64,000 nucleotides of DNA from assembly GCA_965248915.1 (NCBI GenBank), contig OZ252216.1, positions 2,480,001-2,544,000 on the forward strand, in the 5' to 3' direction. Below, in pieces: positions 17,579 through 26,681 of the stretch. The stretch is from CBDFLA01 sp965248915 (GTDB lineage Bacteria; Pseudomonadota; Alphaproteobacteria; M2410). Position 1 is the stretch's first letter. Each line of letters begins with the position of its first letter. A program made the position numbers and the translations under genes. The notes below the pieces were generated by a model that was given only the letters and a program-made list of their open reading frames with translations, was not told the origin of the DNA and did not search any database.

Positions 17579-18676
17579 ATGACGGGTCAAGATGACGACA
17601 AATCCCAGCGCGTCCACAATATTGACAAGTATGCTCATCTCGATTCGATGGAAGGGCTGTCGATTGATGTGGAGGCAGGGCCAAGACCCTTCGGCGTCGC
17701 TGAGATCAAAGGGCTTGTGCCCGGTATCCTTGTCGCCATTGTTATTGCTCTCGCCGCATCCTTCCTGTCGACCCACTACGGCGGGCCCGTCATGTTCTTC
17801 GCCCTCCTCATCGGTTTGGCCTTTGATTTTCTCTCAAAGGAAGAGCGGACCCGCGCCGGGATCGACTTCGCGTCGAAATCCGTTTTGCGGTTTGGTGTCG
17901 CGCTCTTAGGCGCACGCATAACCATCGATCAAGTCATGGCAATCGGGGGTGTTAATGTCCTTGCTGTGGTTGGCGCGGTTATCATCACAATCTTCTCCGG
18001 CCTAATCCTCGCACGACTCATGGGCGTATCCAAAGAACAAGGCCTACTCTCCGGCGGAGCGGTTGCGATTTGTGGCGCGTCGGCAGCTTTGGCACTTTCA
18101 TCCGTGATGCCCAAAACCTCTGACTCTGAGCGCAACACGATCTTTGTTGTTGTCGCAGTGACAACACTCAGCACCCTCGCCATGATCGCTTATCCAATCC
18201 TGGTTGGATTGTTGCAGTTCAACGATACCGAAGCCGGCGTCTTCCTTGGCGGAACCATCCACGATGTCGCCCAAGTTGTGGGCGCAGGATACACGGTCTC
18301 TGAGCCCGCAGGTGACACCTCCACAATTGTCAAGCTCTTGCGGGTCTCAATGCTGCTCCCAACGGTGATCGCCTTCACGTTGATTTACCGCAAACAATCC
18401 GGCCAGGGCGATGGCAAGCGGCCATCGACGATCCCACCATTCTTGATTGCTTTTACAGCACTCGTCGCCATCAACTCCTTCGGGGTCATTCCTGAACAAG
18501 CCATGACAACGCTGGGTGATCTGAGCCGCTGGTGTCTTGTCACAGCCATTGCAGCCTTAGGCATGAAGACGTCATTCAAAGCCCTGGCTCTCATCGGTTG
18601 GCGCCCTGTGATTCTCGTCGTTCTTGAAACACTTGTCATGGCAATCGCGGTTTTAGCCTACCTCTTATTGTCGTAA
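17579..18676 (+). CDS. YeiH-family putative sulfate exporter
   Basis: Membrane protein of the UPF0324/YeiH family, 365 aa with about ten membrane segments. The conserved core ILSGGAVAICGASAALA-like motif is seen as LLSGGAVAICGASAAL, and VFLGGTIHDVAQVVGAG is a second family signature. Family members are annotated as sulfate exporters on limited evidence. The start ATG 17579 is chosen over GTG 17543 because it removes a tail unlike the family. Confidence 0.85.
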   Translation: MTGQDDDKSQRVHNIDKYAHLDSMEGLSIDVEAGPRPFGVAEIKGLVPGILVAIVIALAASFLSTHYGGPVMFFALLIGLAFDFLSKEERTRAGIDFASKSVLRFGVALLGARITIDQVMAIGGVNVLAVVGAVIITIFSGLILARLMGVSKEQGLLSGGAVAICGASAALALSSVMPKTSDSERNTIFVVVAVTTLSTLAMIAYPILVGLLQFNDTEAGVFLGGTIHDVAQVVGAGYTVSEPAGDTSTIVKLLRVSMLLPTVIAFTLIYRKQSGQGDGKRPSTIPPFLIAFTALVAINSFGVIPEQAMTTLGDLSRWCLVTAIAALGMKTSFKALALIGWRPVILVVLETLVMAIAVLAYLLLS

Positions 18677-18700
18677 CGTCTGTAGATCCCTGTCGACACT

Positions 18701-18723
18701 TCTGCTTTCCATAAAGCAGATTT
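18701..18723 (+). terminator. Weak hairpin terminator behind the YeiH gene
   Basis: TCTGCTTT and AAAGCAGA form a perfect 8-bp stem with loop CCAT, followed by only TTT. It lies 25 nt past the yeiH-like stop. Short T-run makes its strength doubtful. Confidence 0.4.
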
Positions 18724-18850
18724 GCCAAAATGCGTTACGGAAAGGTCCTTGAAAGAATCGTTCGAATCTAAGGGAGATTCACCAAAACAGTTTGGTGCAC
18801 CATCGTTGTCCTTGCGATAATTCGCAGACCGAGAGGTGAGGTGTTGGGAC

Positions 18851-19114
18851 ATGACGCAAATTGACTTCGCGTCTTACGATGACGCGCTCAGTCAACCATT
18901 AGTTCAACAAAGCAAGAACGCTGATCGAAGTCCACGATCAAGTGGTATTCTGCGCGCGACTATCACACATGTCACCACCATCACTGTATTGATATCGATC
19001 GGATCGGAACCACGCAAAGAAGACAAAACATCAGTTTGGTTCAACCGCCTAATGTCCCTGCTCTCTGTTCTACCTGGTGCCGCGCCAACCTTACCTCCAA
19101 ACATCAAGAGGTAG
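18851..19114 (+). CDS. Doubtful small ORF
   Basis: An 87-aa frame begins at ATG 18851 after a GAGGTGAGGTG sequence. The first dozen residues (MTQIDFASYDDALSQP) look like a real N-terminus, but the remainder is low in resemblance to any family I know and the reverse strand is also open. It may be the start of a truncated gene followed by unrelated DNA. Confidence 0.2.
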   Translation: MTQIDFASYDDALSQPLVQQSKNADRSPRSSGILRATITHVTTITVLISIGSEPRKEDKTSVWFNRLMSLLSVLPGAAPTLPPNIKR

Positions 19115-19221
19115 ATTCGGGACTTGAGGTGCCACCACTGATCGCGATCACATGTCTGTCATTCGATCTTTCTCGCAACATCGCTATGGTCTGGTAGGAT
19201 ATAACGACGGAGATCCTACTC

Positions 19222-19644
19222 ATGAACACAAACCTTGAACTAAACACAAAAATCGCCACACCGCTCCTCATACTACGAATAACTGTTGCCCTCTTCCTCG
19301 CTCAGTGGGGCATTGAGAAGATCATCTCGCCAGAAATGACCACGGGCATTTTCACGCACTTCTACGGCTTTGCCTTTCCAAGCAACCTATCGCCGATCCT
19401 CGGCATTGCTGAGGTGCTTCTGGCATTGGCCGTCCTCATAGGTTTCCAAAAACGCATCTCCTATGGCGTCGCTTTTCTCATTCACGGCATCTCCACACTC
19501 GCAACCTGGAAACAACTCATTGACCCCTTTGGGCTCATCTGGGGCACAAACAATCATCTCTTCGCAGCCGCGGTGCCCCTTCTTGCCGCCATGTGGCTCC
19601 TCTTTGTGATGCGCAACGCTGACACGAAACTCACCGTCAGCTAA
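19222..19644 (+). CDS. DoxX family membrane protein
   Basis: Small integral membrane protein of 140 aa with four hydrophobic segments. The motif RITVALFLAQWGIEKIISP near the N-terminus is DoxX-like (a helix with Gly-x-x-Lys). DoxX relatives are associated with redox and thiol stress membrane complexes. An ABM monooxygenase gene follows after 39 nt, a frequent pairing for quinone or aldehyde detoxification functions. The role here is inferred. Confidence 0.8.
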   Translation: MNTNLELNTKIATPLLILRITVALFLAQWGIEKIISPEMTTGIFTHFYGFAFPSNLSPILGIAEVLLALAVLIGFQKRISYGVAFLIHGISTLATWKQLIDPFGLIWGTNNHLFAAAVPLLAAMWLLFVMRNADTKLTVS

Positions 19645-19683
19645 TGTCTGCATGACAACAATAACAACTTGAGGAAATCAAAC

Positions 19684-19998
19684 ATGCTGACCGTCACCGG
19701 CACGATCAAGATCGAAAACAAGGAAGAGGTAGATCGCATCATAGGTACCCTGCAACGACGCGCCGAGCGAAGCCGCAAGGATGCAGGGTGCCTCGACTAT
19801 GTATTCAGCATCTCTGTCGAAGACCCCACCGAACTTCGCGTCTTTGAAAAATGGGAGAGCGAAGAATTATTGAACGCGCATTTGCAGATTCCCGATGAAG
19901 AGTTCAATGAATTCTTGCAAACCGCGAAAATCGTGAGCGCTGTTGTACTGGTAAGCGAGATCTCAAGTGAGCGCGAGATGTTAAGACGCGAGCCCTAA
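19684..19998 (+). CDS. Antibiotic biosynthesis monooxygenase (ABM) domain protein
   Basis: Dimeric ferredoxin-like fold protein of 104 aa. It has the characteristic segments ERSRKDAGCLDYVFSIS and RVFEKWESEELLNAHLQ of the ABM/YgiN family, whose members act on quinones or small aromatic compounds. The ATG 19684 follows TTGAGGAAA; an in-frame TTG lies within that site. Its stop overlaps the convergent SLC13 gene by 4 bp. Confidence 0.85.
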   Translation: MLTVTGTIKIENKEEVDRIIGTLQRRAERSRKDAGCLDYVFSISVEDPTELRVFEKWESEELLNAHLQIPDEEFNEFLQTAKIVSAVVLVSEISSEREMLRREP

Positions 19999-21461
19999 GA
20001 GAGAACCAGTGGCGCGAGCCAAAGCGCAATCATCGATAGTAAAATGATCCCGATGAGATTGAGCGCCAATCCTGCGCGCGCCATTTGTGGGATGGTGATC
20101 ATCTCCGATCCATAGACGATTGCATTCGGCGGCGTTGCAATTGGCAACATGAAAGCACAGCTCGCGGCGAGAGCCACAGGCACGGTCAACGCAATCGGTG
20201 CTTGCCCCACTTCAACGGCAATTGCAGCCACCACTGGCAAGAACGTAGCGGTTGTCGCCAAATTGCTGGTCAGCTCAGTTAAAAAGATGACCAAAGCAAC
20301 TGCTGCAATCACGAGGACCGGAAGACCAAAGGCGCCAAGCGGGGCCAAACTATCGCCTAGCCATTGCGCCAACCCAGATCCAGAAACGGCGCCAGCCAAG
20401 CTCAGACCACCGCCGAACAACAACAAAATACCCCAAGGCAGTTTCGTCATACGCTCCCAGTTCATGAGCATCGGGCCTTCCGACGCCCCGCTGGGAATAA
20501 GGAACAAGGAGACGGCCCCGGCCATCGCAATGCCCGCATCTGAAAGACCCTTGACCCCGGTGACATCCGAAATCACCGAGCGGAACATCCAAGAGAAAGC
20601 AACCAAGACAAAAACTATCGCAACGCGTTTTTCCGGCTTGCTGATCACGCCAAGCTCGGATCGCATCGTCGACAGATGCGCCCGCACAGTCTCAGTGCCT
20701 TCAAAACGAACCGGGTAGATCACGCGCGTTAGAAACACCCAACCGAGCGGCAGCATGATCACAGTCACCGGCAGGCCGACCAACATCCATTGCGCAAAGT
20801 GAATACGAACGCCGTAGTTTTCTTCCATGAAACCAGCCAAAAAGGCATTGGGAGGTGTGCCGACCAGCGTGGCGACGCCGCCGATGGTGGCCCCATAAGC
20901 AACACCCAGGAGCAATGTCACCGCAAAATTCCGCCGATCGGCTGCTTCTTCAACTTCGGCAGTAATGACCGCCACGACCGAGAGCGCAATGGGAAGCAAC
21001 ATCATCGTTGTCGATGTATTGGTCATCCACATGCTCAAGGCGGCACTCGCAATCATGAACCCACCCACCAAACGACGGCTTTCTGTTCCAACGACGCCGA
21101 GGATGCTGAGCGCTATTCGCTTGTGGAGGTTCCATCGCTGGATGGCCGCCGCAATCATAAAGCCGCCCAAAAAGAGAAAGATTGTCGGGTGCGCAAAAGG
21201 CGCCGCCGCTTCATTGATCGTGCGAATACCCAACGGTGAAAACAGAACAAGGGGAAGAAGAGCAGTTACAGCGACGGGCACGGCTTCGGTCGCCCACCAC
21301 ACAGCCATCCAAATACCGATGGCTGCGGTGCGCCAGGCCATCGGCTCCATAGAATCAGGAGGTCCGATGATCAGCATCAACACACCAAGAGCCGGTCCTA
21401 ACAACAACCCAACCCGTTGATAAGTCGCTGGCTGAGCGGCAATGCTCTCCGATGTCGACAC
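19995..21461 (-). CDS. SLC13/DASS family sodium-anion symporter
   Basis: Inner-membrane secondary carrier of 488 aa with about a dozen segments. The family signatures are visible as WWATEAVPVAVTALLPLVLF (residues 54-73), ATLVGTPPNAFLAGF and the mirrored LAASCAFMLPIATPPNAIVYG, the paired SNT-type clamshell motifs. Members import dicarboxylates, citrate or sulfate with Na+. Substrate cannot be decided. Confidence 0.88.
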   Translation of the reverse strand: MSTSESIAAQPATYQRVGLLLGPALGVLMLIIGPPDSMEPMAWRTAAIGIWMAVWWATEAVPVAVTALLPLVLFSPLGIRTINEAAAPFAHPTIFLFLGGFMIAAAIQRWNLHKRIALSILGVVGTESRRLVGGFMIASAALSMWMTNTSTTMMLLPIALSVVAVITAEVEEAADRRNFAVTLLLGVAYGATIGGVATLVGTPPNAFLAGFMEENYGVRIHFAQWMLVGLPVTVIMLPLGWVFLTRVIYPVRFEGTETVRAHLSTMRSELGVISKPEKRVAIVFVLVAFSWMFRSVISDVTGVKGLSDAGIAMAGAVSLFLIPSGASEGPMLMNWERMTKLPWGILLLFGGGLSLAGAVSGSGLAQWLGDSLAPLGAFGLPVLVIAAVALVIFLTELTSNLATTATFLPVVAAIAVEVGQAPIALTVPVALAASCAFMLPIATPPNAIVYGSEMITIPQMARAGLALNLIGIILLSMIALWLAPLVLS

Positions 21462-21731
21462 AAGCTTTCCTCTCTTTTCGCCCTAGTGAACCACCGCAAC
21501 TAAACCTGATTCTGATTGATCATGTCACCGGCCTTCTCGGCAACTTAACACCGTCCAATACGTGAACCACAGGGCTATCGCTACGCGATGTCAGCTCCGT
21601 TTGCAAATGGTTCGCAGTGTAGTAAAATACCCACCTATTCCGCAGAATGAGTATCCCAGTTTCGTTCCACTTGGGTCAATGGACACCCGGCTTTTGGAAC
21701 ATGTAAGCGCAGACAAAAACAGGGGAATTCC

Positions 21732-23525
21732 ATGCATCGCTATACGCAAGTCGCCGCGACATTTGCCATCGCAACCGCCGTTTCGGTGGGCGCATTTTCA
21801 GCCTTTGTCCCGACGCAAGTGAACGAACGACCTTCATTGCTCGAACTGCTCGACCCGACCCTTGCCACACGCAACTTATGTGGTCATCAAGGCGCAGAAC
21901 GCGGTCTCTTTTTCAGACCCGACTTTTTGATGGCATTGGCGCCAAAGGCCCACGCCGCGGAAGTTGTGGAAGAAGGCCCGCCGCTTTGGGACGGACTTAA
22001 AGGAGCACACCACAAAATTTCCCCCGAGAACGAAGAAGTCCAAGCCTACTTCGATCAAGGTATTGCTCTCACTTTTGCCTTCAATCATTGGGAAGCGGCG
22101 CGCTCTTTCAAGAAAGCTCAAGAACTCGATCCAACTTGTGCCATTTGCTATTGGGCTGAAGCCTTTGTGCTTGGCCCGAACATCAACGCACCGATGGACA
22201 AGAGCGCCATCGAACCGGCCTTTGCCGCCGCCTCAAAAGCGGTCGCATTGAAAGCAAACGCATCACCTGCTGAACAAGCGCTCATTGACGCTATGGCAAA
22301 ACGATACTCGCCGGACCCAGAGGCTGATCGCGCCGAGTTAGATAAAGCCTACGCCAATGCCATGGAAGACGTCTATTCCAAGTACCCAGACGATCTCGAC
22401 GTGGCGACATTCTATGCCGAGTCTCTCATGGATCTGTCCCCTTGGGATTATTGGGAGCGCGACTTCGTCACTCCGAAGCCTCACATCGGACAGGCCATTG
22501 ACGCCGTTGAAAAAGTTCTCGCCGCCAACCCCGATCATCCAGGCTCCATCCACCTCTACATTCATTTGATGGAACCATCGCATATGCCAGAGAAGGCGGA
22601 GCCTTACGCCGACCGATTGGCCGCGCTTCTGCCTGCCGCCGGTCATCTTGTTCACATGCCTGGACACACCTATTTCCGCATTGGCCGTTACATCGATTCT
22701 TTGAAAACCAACATTGAAGCGGTCAAAAGAGACGAAGAGTATCTCTCAAAAGTCAAAGGCTCTGATGTCTATCGATACGGCTACTACCCGCACAACGTAC
22801 ATTTCGTGCTTGTTTCAGCTCAAATGGCCGGCGACGGCACGACAACCGTCGAATTCGCTCACAAGTTGGATGAGCTTATTCCAATGGAATCCTTAAGCAC
22901 TGCGCCATGGATGCAACCCATTAAGGTTGCGCCCTATTTTGCACTGGTTCAATACGGTGAAGCTGAAGATGTCTTGGGCATTGCAGAACCGCCCGCTGAA
23001 TATCCCTACCTCAAAGCCATGTGGCATTACAGCCGCGGTGTTGTTCTCGCGGGCCAAGGCAAGTCAGCGGAAGCCGCTGCTGAAGCAGACGCGCTCCACG
23101 CACTCATAGATACCGAAGAAATTGCAGCGTTGGTTGAAGGAGATGTCCCTGCTGTGGATGTTCTCACCATGGCTGAGACAATTGTGCGAGCTCGTGTCGA
23201 TCAAGCGGATCAAAACTACGATGCAGCGATTGAGAAACTGAGAACCGCTGTGGTCATTGAAGCAGAGATTCCATACACCGAACCTCCCTATTGGTACTAC
23301 CCTGTCGAACAAACGTTGGGCGCAGTACTTCTTCAAGCCGGTCGCCATGACGAAGCAATCGACGCCTTTCGCGACAGCCTCATCAAGCATCCCAACAATG
23401 CTTGGTCACTCTACGGCATGATGAAAGCCCAAGAAGGGGCGCAAGATCCACTGGCCACAATGACCAAAGGATTGTTCCTCAAAGCCGCTGTTTCAGCTGA
23501 AGATGTGCCGTTGGAGAAATTGTAA
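21732..23525 (+). CDS. Exported tetratricopeptide repeat protein
   Basis: 597 aa with an N-terminal hydrophobic signal (residues 7-27). TPR-like helical repeats cover about 110-590. Characteristic segments are DPTCAICYWAEAFVLGPN and HLVHMPGHTYFRIGRY, which define a family of large TPR proteins of unknown function in proteobacteria; the paired cysteines and His-rich patch may bind metal. AGGGGA precedes the ATG. The gene converges on the beta-barrel gene with 6 nt between stops. Confidence 0.75.
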   Translation: MHRYTQVAATFAIATAVSVGAFSAFVPTQVNERPSLLELLDPTLATRNLCGHQGAERGLFFRPDFLMALAPKAHAAEVVEEGPPLWDGLKGAHHKISPENEEVQAYFDQGIALTFAFNHWEAARSFKKAQELDPTCAICYWAEAFVLGPNINAPMDKSAIEPAFAAASKAVALKANASPAEQALIDAMAKRYSPDPEADRAELDKAYANAMEDVYSKYPDDLDVATFYAESLMDLSPWDYWERDFVTPKPHIGQAIDAVEKVLAANPDHPGSIHLYIHLMEPSHMPEKAEPYADRLAALLPAAGHLVHMPGHTYFRIGRYIDSLKTNIEAVKRDEEYLSKVKGSDVYRYGYYPHNVHFVLVSAQMAGDGTTTVEFAHKLDELIPMESLSTAPWMQPIKVAPYFALVQYGEAEDVLGIAEPPAEYPYLKAMWHYSRGVVLAGQGKSAEAAAEADALHALIDTEEIAALVEGDVPAVDVLTMAETIVRARVDQADQNYDAAIEKLRTAVVIEAEIPYTEPPYWYYPVEQTLGAVLLQAGRHDEAIDAFRDSLIKHPNNAWSLYGMMKAQEGAQDPLATMTKGLFLKAAVSAEDVPLEKL

Positions 23526-23531
23526 GAAGGT

Positions 23532-24782
23532 CTAAAAGTAGTATCTGAGGCTAACGTAAAGCGTCGCAGGCGAACTGCCAAACTCAGAACCAAGTGACAA
23601 GAAAGGCGGGACCGGTCCATAGGTTCCGCCTTTTCCTATGGTGAGATAGGTTCCGAAATCCATGTAGAGGTTTTCAGACAGACTGTATTCGCCACTCAAC
23701 CTCACAAACGCAGAATCATCACCAACATTGTAGAACGCGCTTCCGCCAAGTCCCAAGAGTGGCGTCACCGTCCAAGTGACAGAGGGGATAACGTAGTGTT
23801 CGCCGAGCAAAAAGACACCCCCTCGAACAAAGGGCTCAGACCCCAAGAGCGCCACATAGTTCGCAGGGTCATCTGTACCAGCGCCATTGTAGTGATACTC
23901 AATCATGAAAAGAGAATTGTCTGTGATCGCCCGGTCGATACCTGTCGAGAACCGCGAATAGTCAGCTCCTGCATCGGATGACACAACCGCCCCTTCAAGC
24001 CAAAACCCAAAGAGACCCAAAGCGCGTTCAACACCGCCACCAACTAGCGTCATGCCGTCATGGAGAACAACCACCGCCTCAATATCGTTGCCCTCAACCG
24101 AGGTTTTGTAACGACCAAAGAGCGCACTGCTGTCTTGACGGCCTTCGTTGCCAATGACCACCCCTAGATCAAGTTCGGAAAACGCACCAAACGATGTCTG
24201 AAACCGAACCGCATCAATGCCTGTTCGATATTCTCTGTCCAAGGTAGAAACGAGGAACGGCTCAAATGTATCCGTCGGATTGATCATCCTCGCCGAGCCA
24301 AAGGCAATGGCTTGCCGACCAATCGTCAACTCACCAATACTGGTGTCGAACTGAACATTGAAACGGTCAAGGTTTTGCACGAGGACAGACTTCCCACCAT
24401 CCAAATCGATGACATTGTTGATGTCCGACAGCCGGTACCTGGTACCGACCGACGATGTCGTCGCCGTGAGCCCGCCGCTGCCAACCAGGCCTGAGATGGA
24501 TGAGAACACCGGCTTTGCTTCGTAGTGAACCTCAAGGGCAATGTCGTCGAATATATCGCCGTCCATCATCAATCGAAGGGCATTTTGAGATTGAACCGAG
24601 GCATCATCAAATGGGCTGGGCGCAAAGTCGATGTTCGGCGCATCTTGCCCGACGAGATAGCTCTTAGCGTATCCGCTAAAATGCATATCGCCAGCCTGCG
24701 CCAACATTGGCGCAATCAGAAATGCAAAGCCAAATAGACCTGCGAGGCTATGTCTGATCTTTATCGTCAACGATCCGCCCAT
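23532..24782 (-). CDS. Predicted outer-membrane beta-barrel protein
   Basis: 416 aa. A signal peptide ends near LAQAG (residue 31). The rest alternates short strands, and it closes with YVSLRYYF, a terminal Phe typical of BAM-inserted outer-membrane proteins. It overlaps the ATPase gene by 35 nt and is the last gene of the export set, so it may be the outer-membrane member of that system or depend on it for assembly. Confidence 0.75.
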   Translation of the reverse strand: MGGSLTIKIRHSLAGLFGFAFLIAPMLAQAGDMHFSGYAKSYLVGQDAPNIDFAPSPFDDASVQSQNALRLMMDGDIFDDIALEVHYEAKPVFSSISGLVGSGGLTATTSSVGTRYRLSDINNVIDLDGGKSVLVQNLDRFNVQFDTSIGELTIGRQAIAFGSARMINPTDTFEPFLVSTLDREYRTGIDAVRFQTSFGAFSELDLGVVIGNEGRQDSSALFGRYKTSVEGNDIEAVVVLHDGMTLVGGGVERALGLFGFWLEGAVVSSDAGADYSRFSTGIDRAITDNSLFMIEYHYNGAGTDDPANYVALLGSEPFVRGGVFLLGEHYVIPSVTWTVTPLLGLGGSAFYNVGDDSAFVRLSGEYSLSENLYMDFGTYLTIGKGGTYGPVPPFLSLGSEFGSSPATLYVSLRYYF

Positions 24783-25437
24783 CTTCTAAAGTAATCAACC
24801 TCTTCGCCCGCGTCATGATCTTTGTATCATGGGTCGAAAAGACAAATGTCATGCCCAACTTTTCATTAAACTGCTTCATGAGGTCGACCAGCGCGGCCCC
24901 TGTTGCAGAGTCTAGGTTTGCGGTTGGCTCATCCGCTAAGACAAGATCCGGTTGCGATGCCATGGCGCGCGCTACCGCGACCCGTTGTTGTTGTCCGCCT
25001 GACAATTGCGCCGGCCGGCGCTTGCCCATACCTTCAAGTCCCACCATCCCCAATATCTCTTGCACCCGCATCCGACGTTCTTTCAAGTCTCTGCCTTGGA
25101 GGAGCATGATGTACTCGACATTTTCTTGCGCCGTCAAAACCGGGATCAGATTGTATGCTTGGAAGATAAAGCCGATGTGATCGCGACGAAAATCCGATAG
25201 TTCCTTGCCCGACATTTCAGATATTGCCGTCCCGTTCAGGAATATCTTACCGGACGTTTGACGGTCCAACCCACCAATCAATTGCAAAAGCGTCGTCTTA
25301 CCGGACCCCGATGGTCCGACGATTGCGGTGAACTCTCCAGGTTCAATCACAAGATCCACTTCGTCGAGCGCTTTGACGAGCACATTGCCTTTGCCAAAGT
25401 GTCGGCTGAGTTTCTTGGTTTCAATGACATGTGTCAT
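24748..25437 (-). CDS. ABC transporter ATPase, MacB/LolD type
   Basis: Cytoplasmic ATPase of 229 aa. Walker A GPSGSGKTT, signature LSGGQQQRVAVARA and Walker B LVLADEPTANLD are all intact. The SDFRRDHIGFIFQAYNLIP segment is typical of the LolD/MacB/FtsE branch, which powers mechanotransmission to FtsX-type permeases rather than classical import. The two permeases lie directly upstream in the same direction. Confidence 0.95.
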   Translation of the reverse strand: MTHVIETKKLSRHFGKGNVLVKALDEVDLVIEPGEFTAIVGPSGSGKTTLLQLIGGLDRQTSGKIFLNGTAISEMSGKELSDFRRDHIGFIFQAYNLIPVLTAQENVEYIMLLQGRDLKERRMRVQEILGMVGLEGMGKRRPAQLSGGQQQRVAVARAMASQPDLVLADEPTANLDSATGAALVDLMKQFNEKLGMTFVFSTHDTKIMTRAKRLITLEDGRIVDDKDQT

Positions 25438-25451
25438 GACTCAATTTCCTC

Positions 25452-26678
25452 TTAGAGCGCTCTTCGCATTGCCTTCGACGGCGTCAATCGCGCCCCATGC
25501 AGGGCAGGGATAATGCAGGCGATTGTGGTCAGTACGACAACAAACATGGGTATGATCGTGAATTGTAGGGGCCGCAATATAGTCTTGATCGGCTCATTGA
25601 TCGTGAGCCCAGCAAATTCTGCATTGCTAAAACTGATACCCTGAATCGATAACCAGTAAGATAAAACACCTCCGAGGACGATGCCGGCAATGCAGCCAAA
25701 GACACCAATCAGGAAACCCTCCCAACAGATCAAGTTGAAGAGACCCTGAGATCGCGTGCCCAAACTCAACATCACGCCAAACTCATAATGTCGCTCATAG
25801 ACAGACATGAACATGGAGTTGATGACACCAAGCGAGACCAACACAAAGAGAATGCCACCAACAATCCACAGTGAAATGTCCTGCACTTCTAGCATATTGG
25901 CGAGATCAGGCATCAATCCTTGCCATCCTAAGATTTCGATTTCATCGCTCGCAATTTTGCCCTGAAGTCTTTCCAAGGTCTCTGCCTCGGGCATCGTATC
26001 GTCAAACCGTATGGCGATTTCATGCGCACCGCCCGCAATGCCTAGCAGTTCCTGACCCTGCGCCAGCGAGATAAAGGCCATTTCTTTGTCCATGGTCCGG
26101 TCGTTAAACTGCAAAAAGCCAGACACCCTGAATAGACCTTGCGATAACTCACCGCTGTTGGCATCCGCCACCGTCGCGACGATCCGGTCTCCTAAGCGAA
26201 CCTCTAGAAGTTCTGCCATCTTCTGCCCAATCATGATCTCGGTTGAGGACTGTCCGGTTAGATACTCTCCATCGACCAACGCCTCTTTGAGGCGCCCAAT
26301 CTGAGCTTCTTTTTCAGGTTCAACCGCATAGACGAGACCTGTGGCGATGTTATTCGACGACGAAATCATGCCGCCCGACAAGACTCGCATTCCATAGACA
26401 GAAACTCCTGGGTCACTATTCAACACATCAACAATTTCACTTGTGTCTTCGATATAGAAAGCAAGGTCAAAAGTGTCGCGAAATCCTTCGCGGTGTATTT
26501 GCGCGTCACCGATGAAGGTACCCGTCACTTGTCGGACCATCAGGTCTTCCATACCAACCATCAATCCGTCCACGACCATCATGGCGGCGACACCGGAGGC
26601 AATCATTAGTACCGTTAGGACGGTGCGCCGAACATTGCGAAAAATATTTCTAAAGGCGAGGCGTATGATTAAAGACAT
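25452..26678 (-). CDS. FtsX/MacB-type ABC permease
   Basis: 408 aa with one N-terminal membrane segment (about 18-40), a large periplasmic domain, and three C-terminal segments with LGTRSQGLFNLICWEGFLIGVFGC, the coupling-helix region of the family. Starts 3 nt after its paralogue and has the same length. Predicted to work with the ATPase in envelope lipoprotein or lipid transfer. Confidence 0.9.
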   Translation of the reverse strand: MSLIIRLAFRNIFRNVRRTVLTVLMIASGVAAMMVVDGLMVGMEDLMVRQVTGTFIGDAQIHREGFRDTFDLAFYIEDTSEIVDVLNSDPGVSVYGMRVLSGGMISSSNNIATGLVYAVEPEKEAQIGRLKEALVDGEYLTGQSSTEIMIGQKMAELLEVRLGDRIVATVADANSGELSQGLFRVSGFLQFNDRTMDKEMAFISLAQGQELLGIAGGAHEIAIRFDDTMPEAETLERLQGKIASDEIEILGWQGLMPDLANMLEVQDISLWIVGGILFVLVSLGVINSMFMSVYERHYEFGVMLSLGTRSQGLFNLICWEGFLIGVFGCIAGIVLGGVLSYWLSIQGISFSNAEFAGLTINEPIKTILRPLQFTIIPMFVVVLTTIACIIPALHGARLTPSKAMRRAL

Positions 26679-26681
26679 GAC

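Larger units (their letters stand above)
18677..19221. other. 545-bp gap without a convincing gene
   Basis: Contains the hairpin at 18701-18720 and a second perfect 7-bp stem, CACCAAA/TTTGGTG, at 18780-18797. The only plausible frame is the weak 87-codon ORF described separately. Codon use does not look like the neighbours on either strand. A decayed gene or a small RNA could lie here, but I cannot show either. Confidence 0.5.
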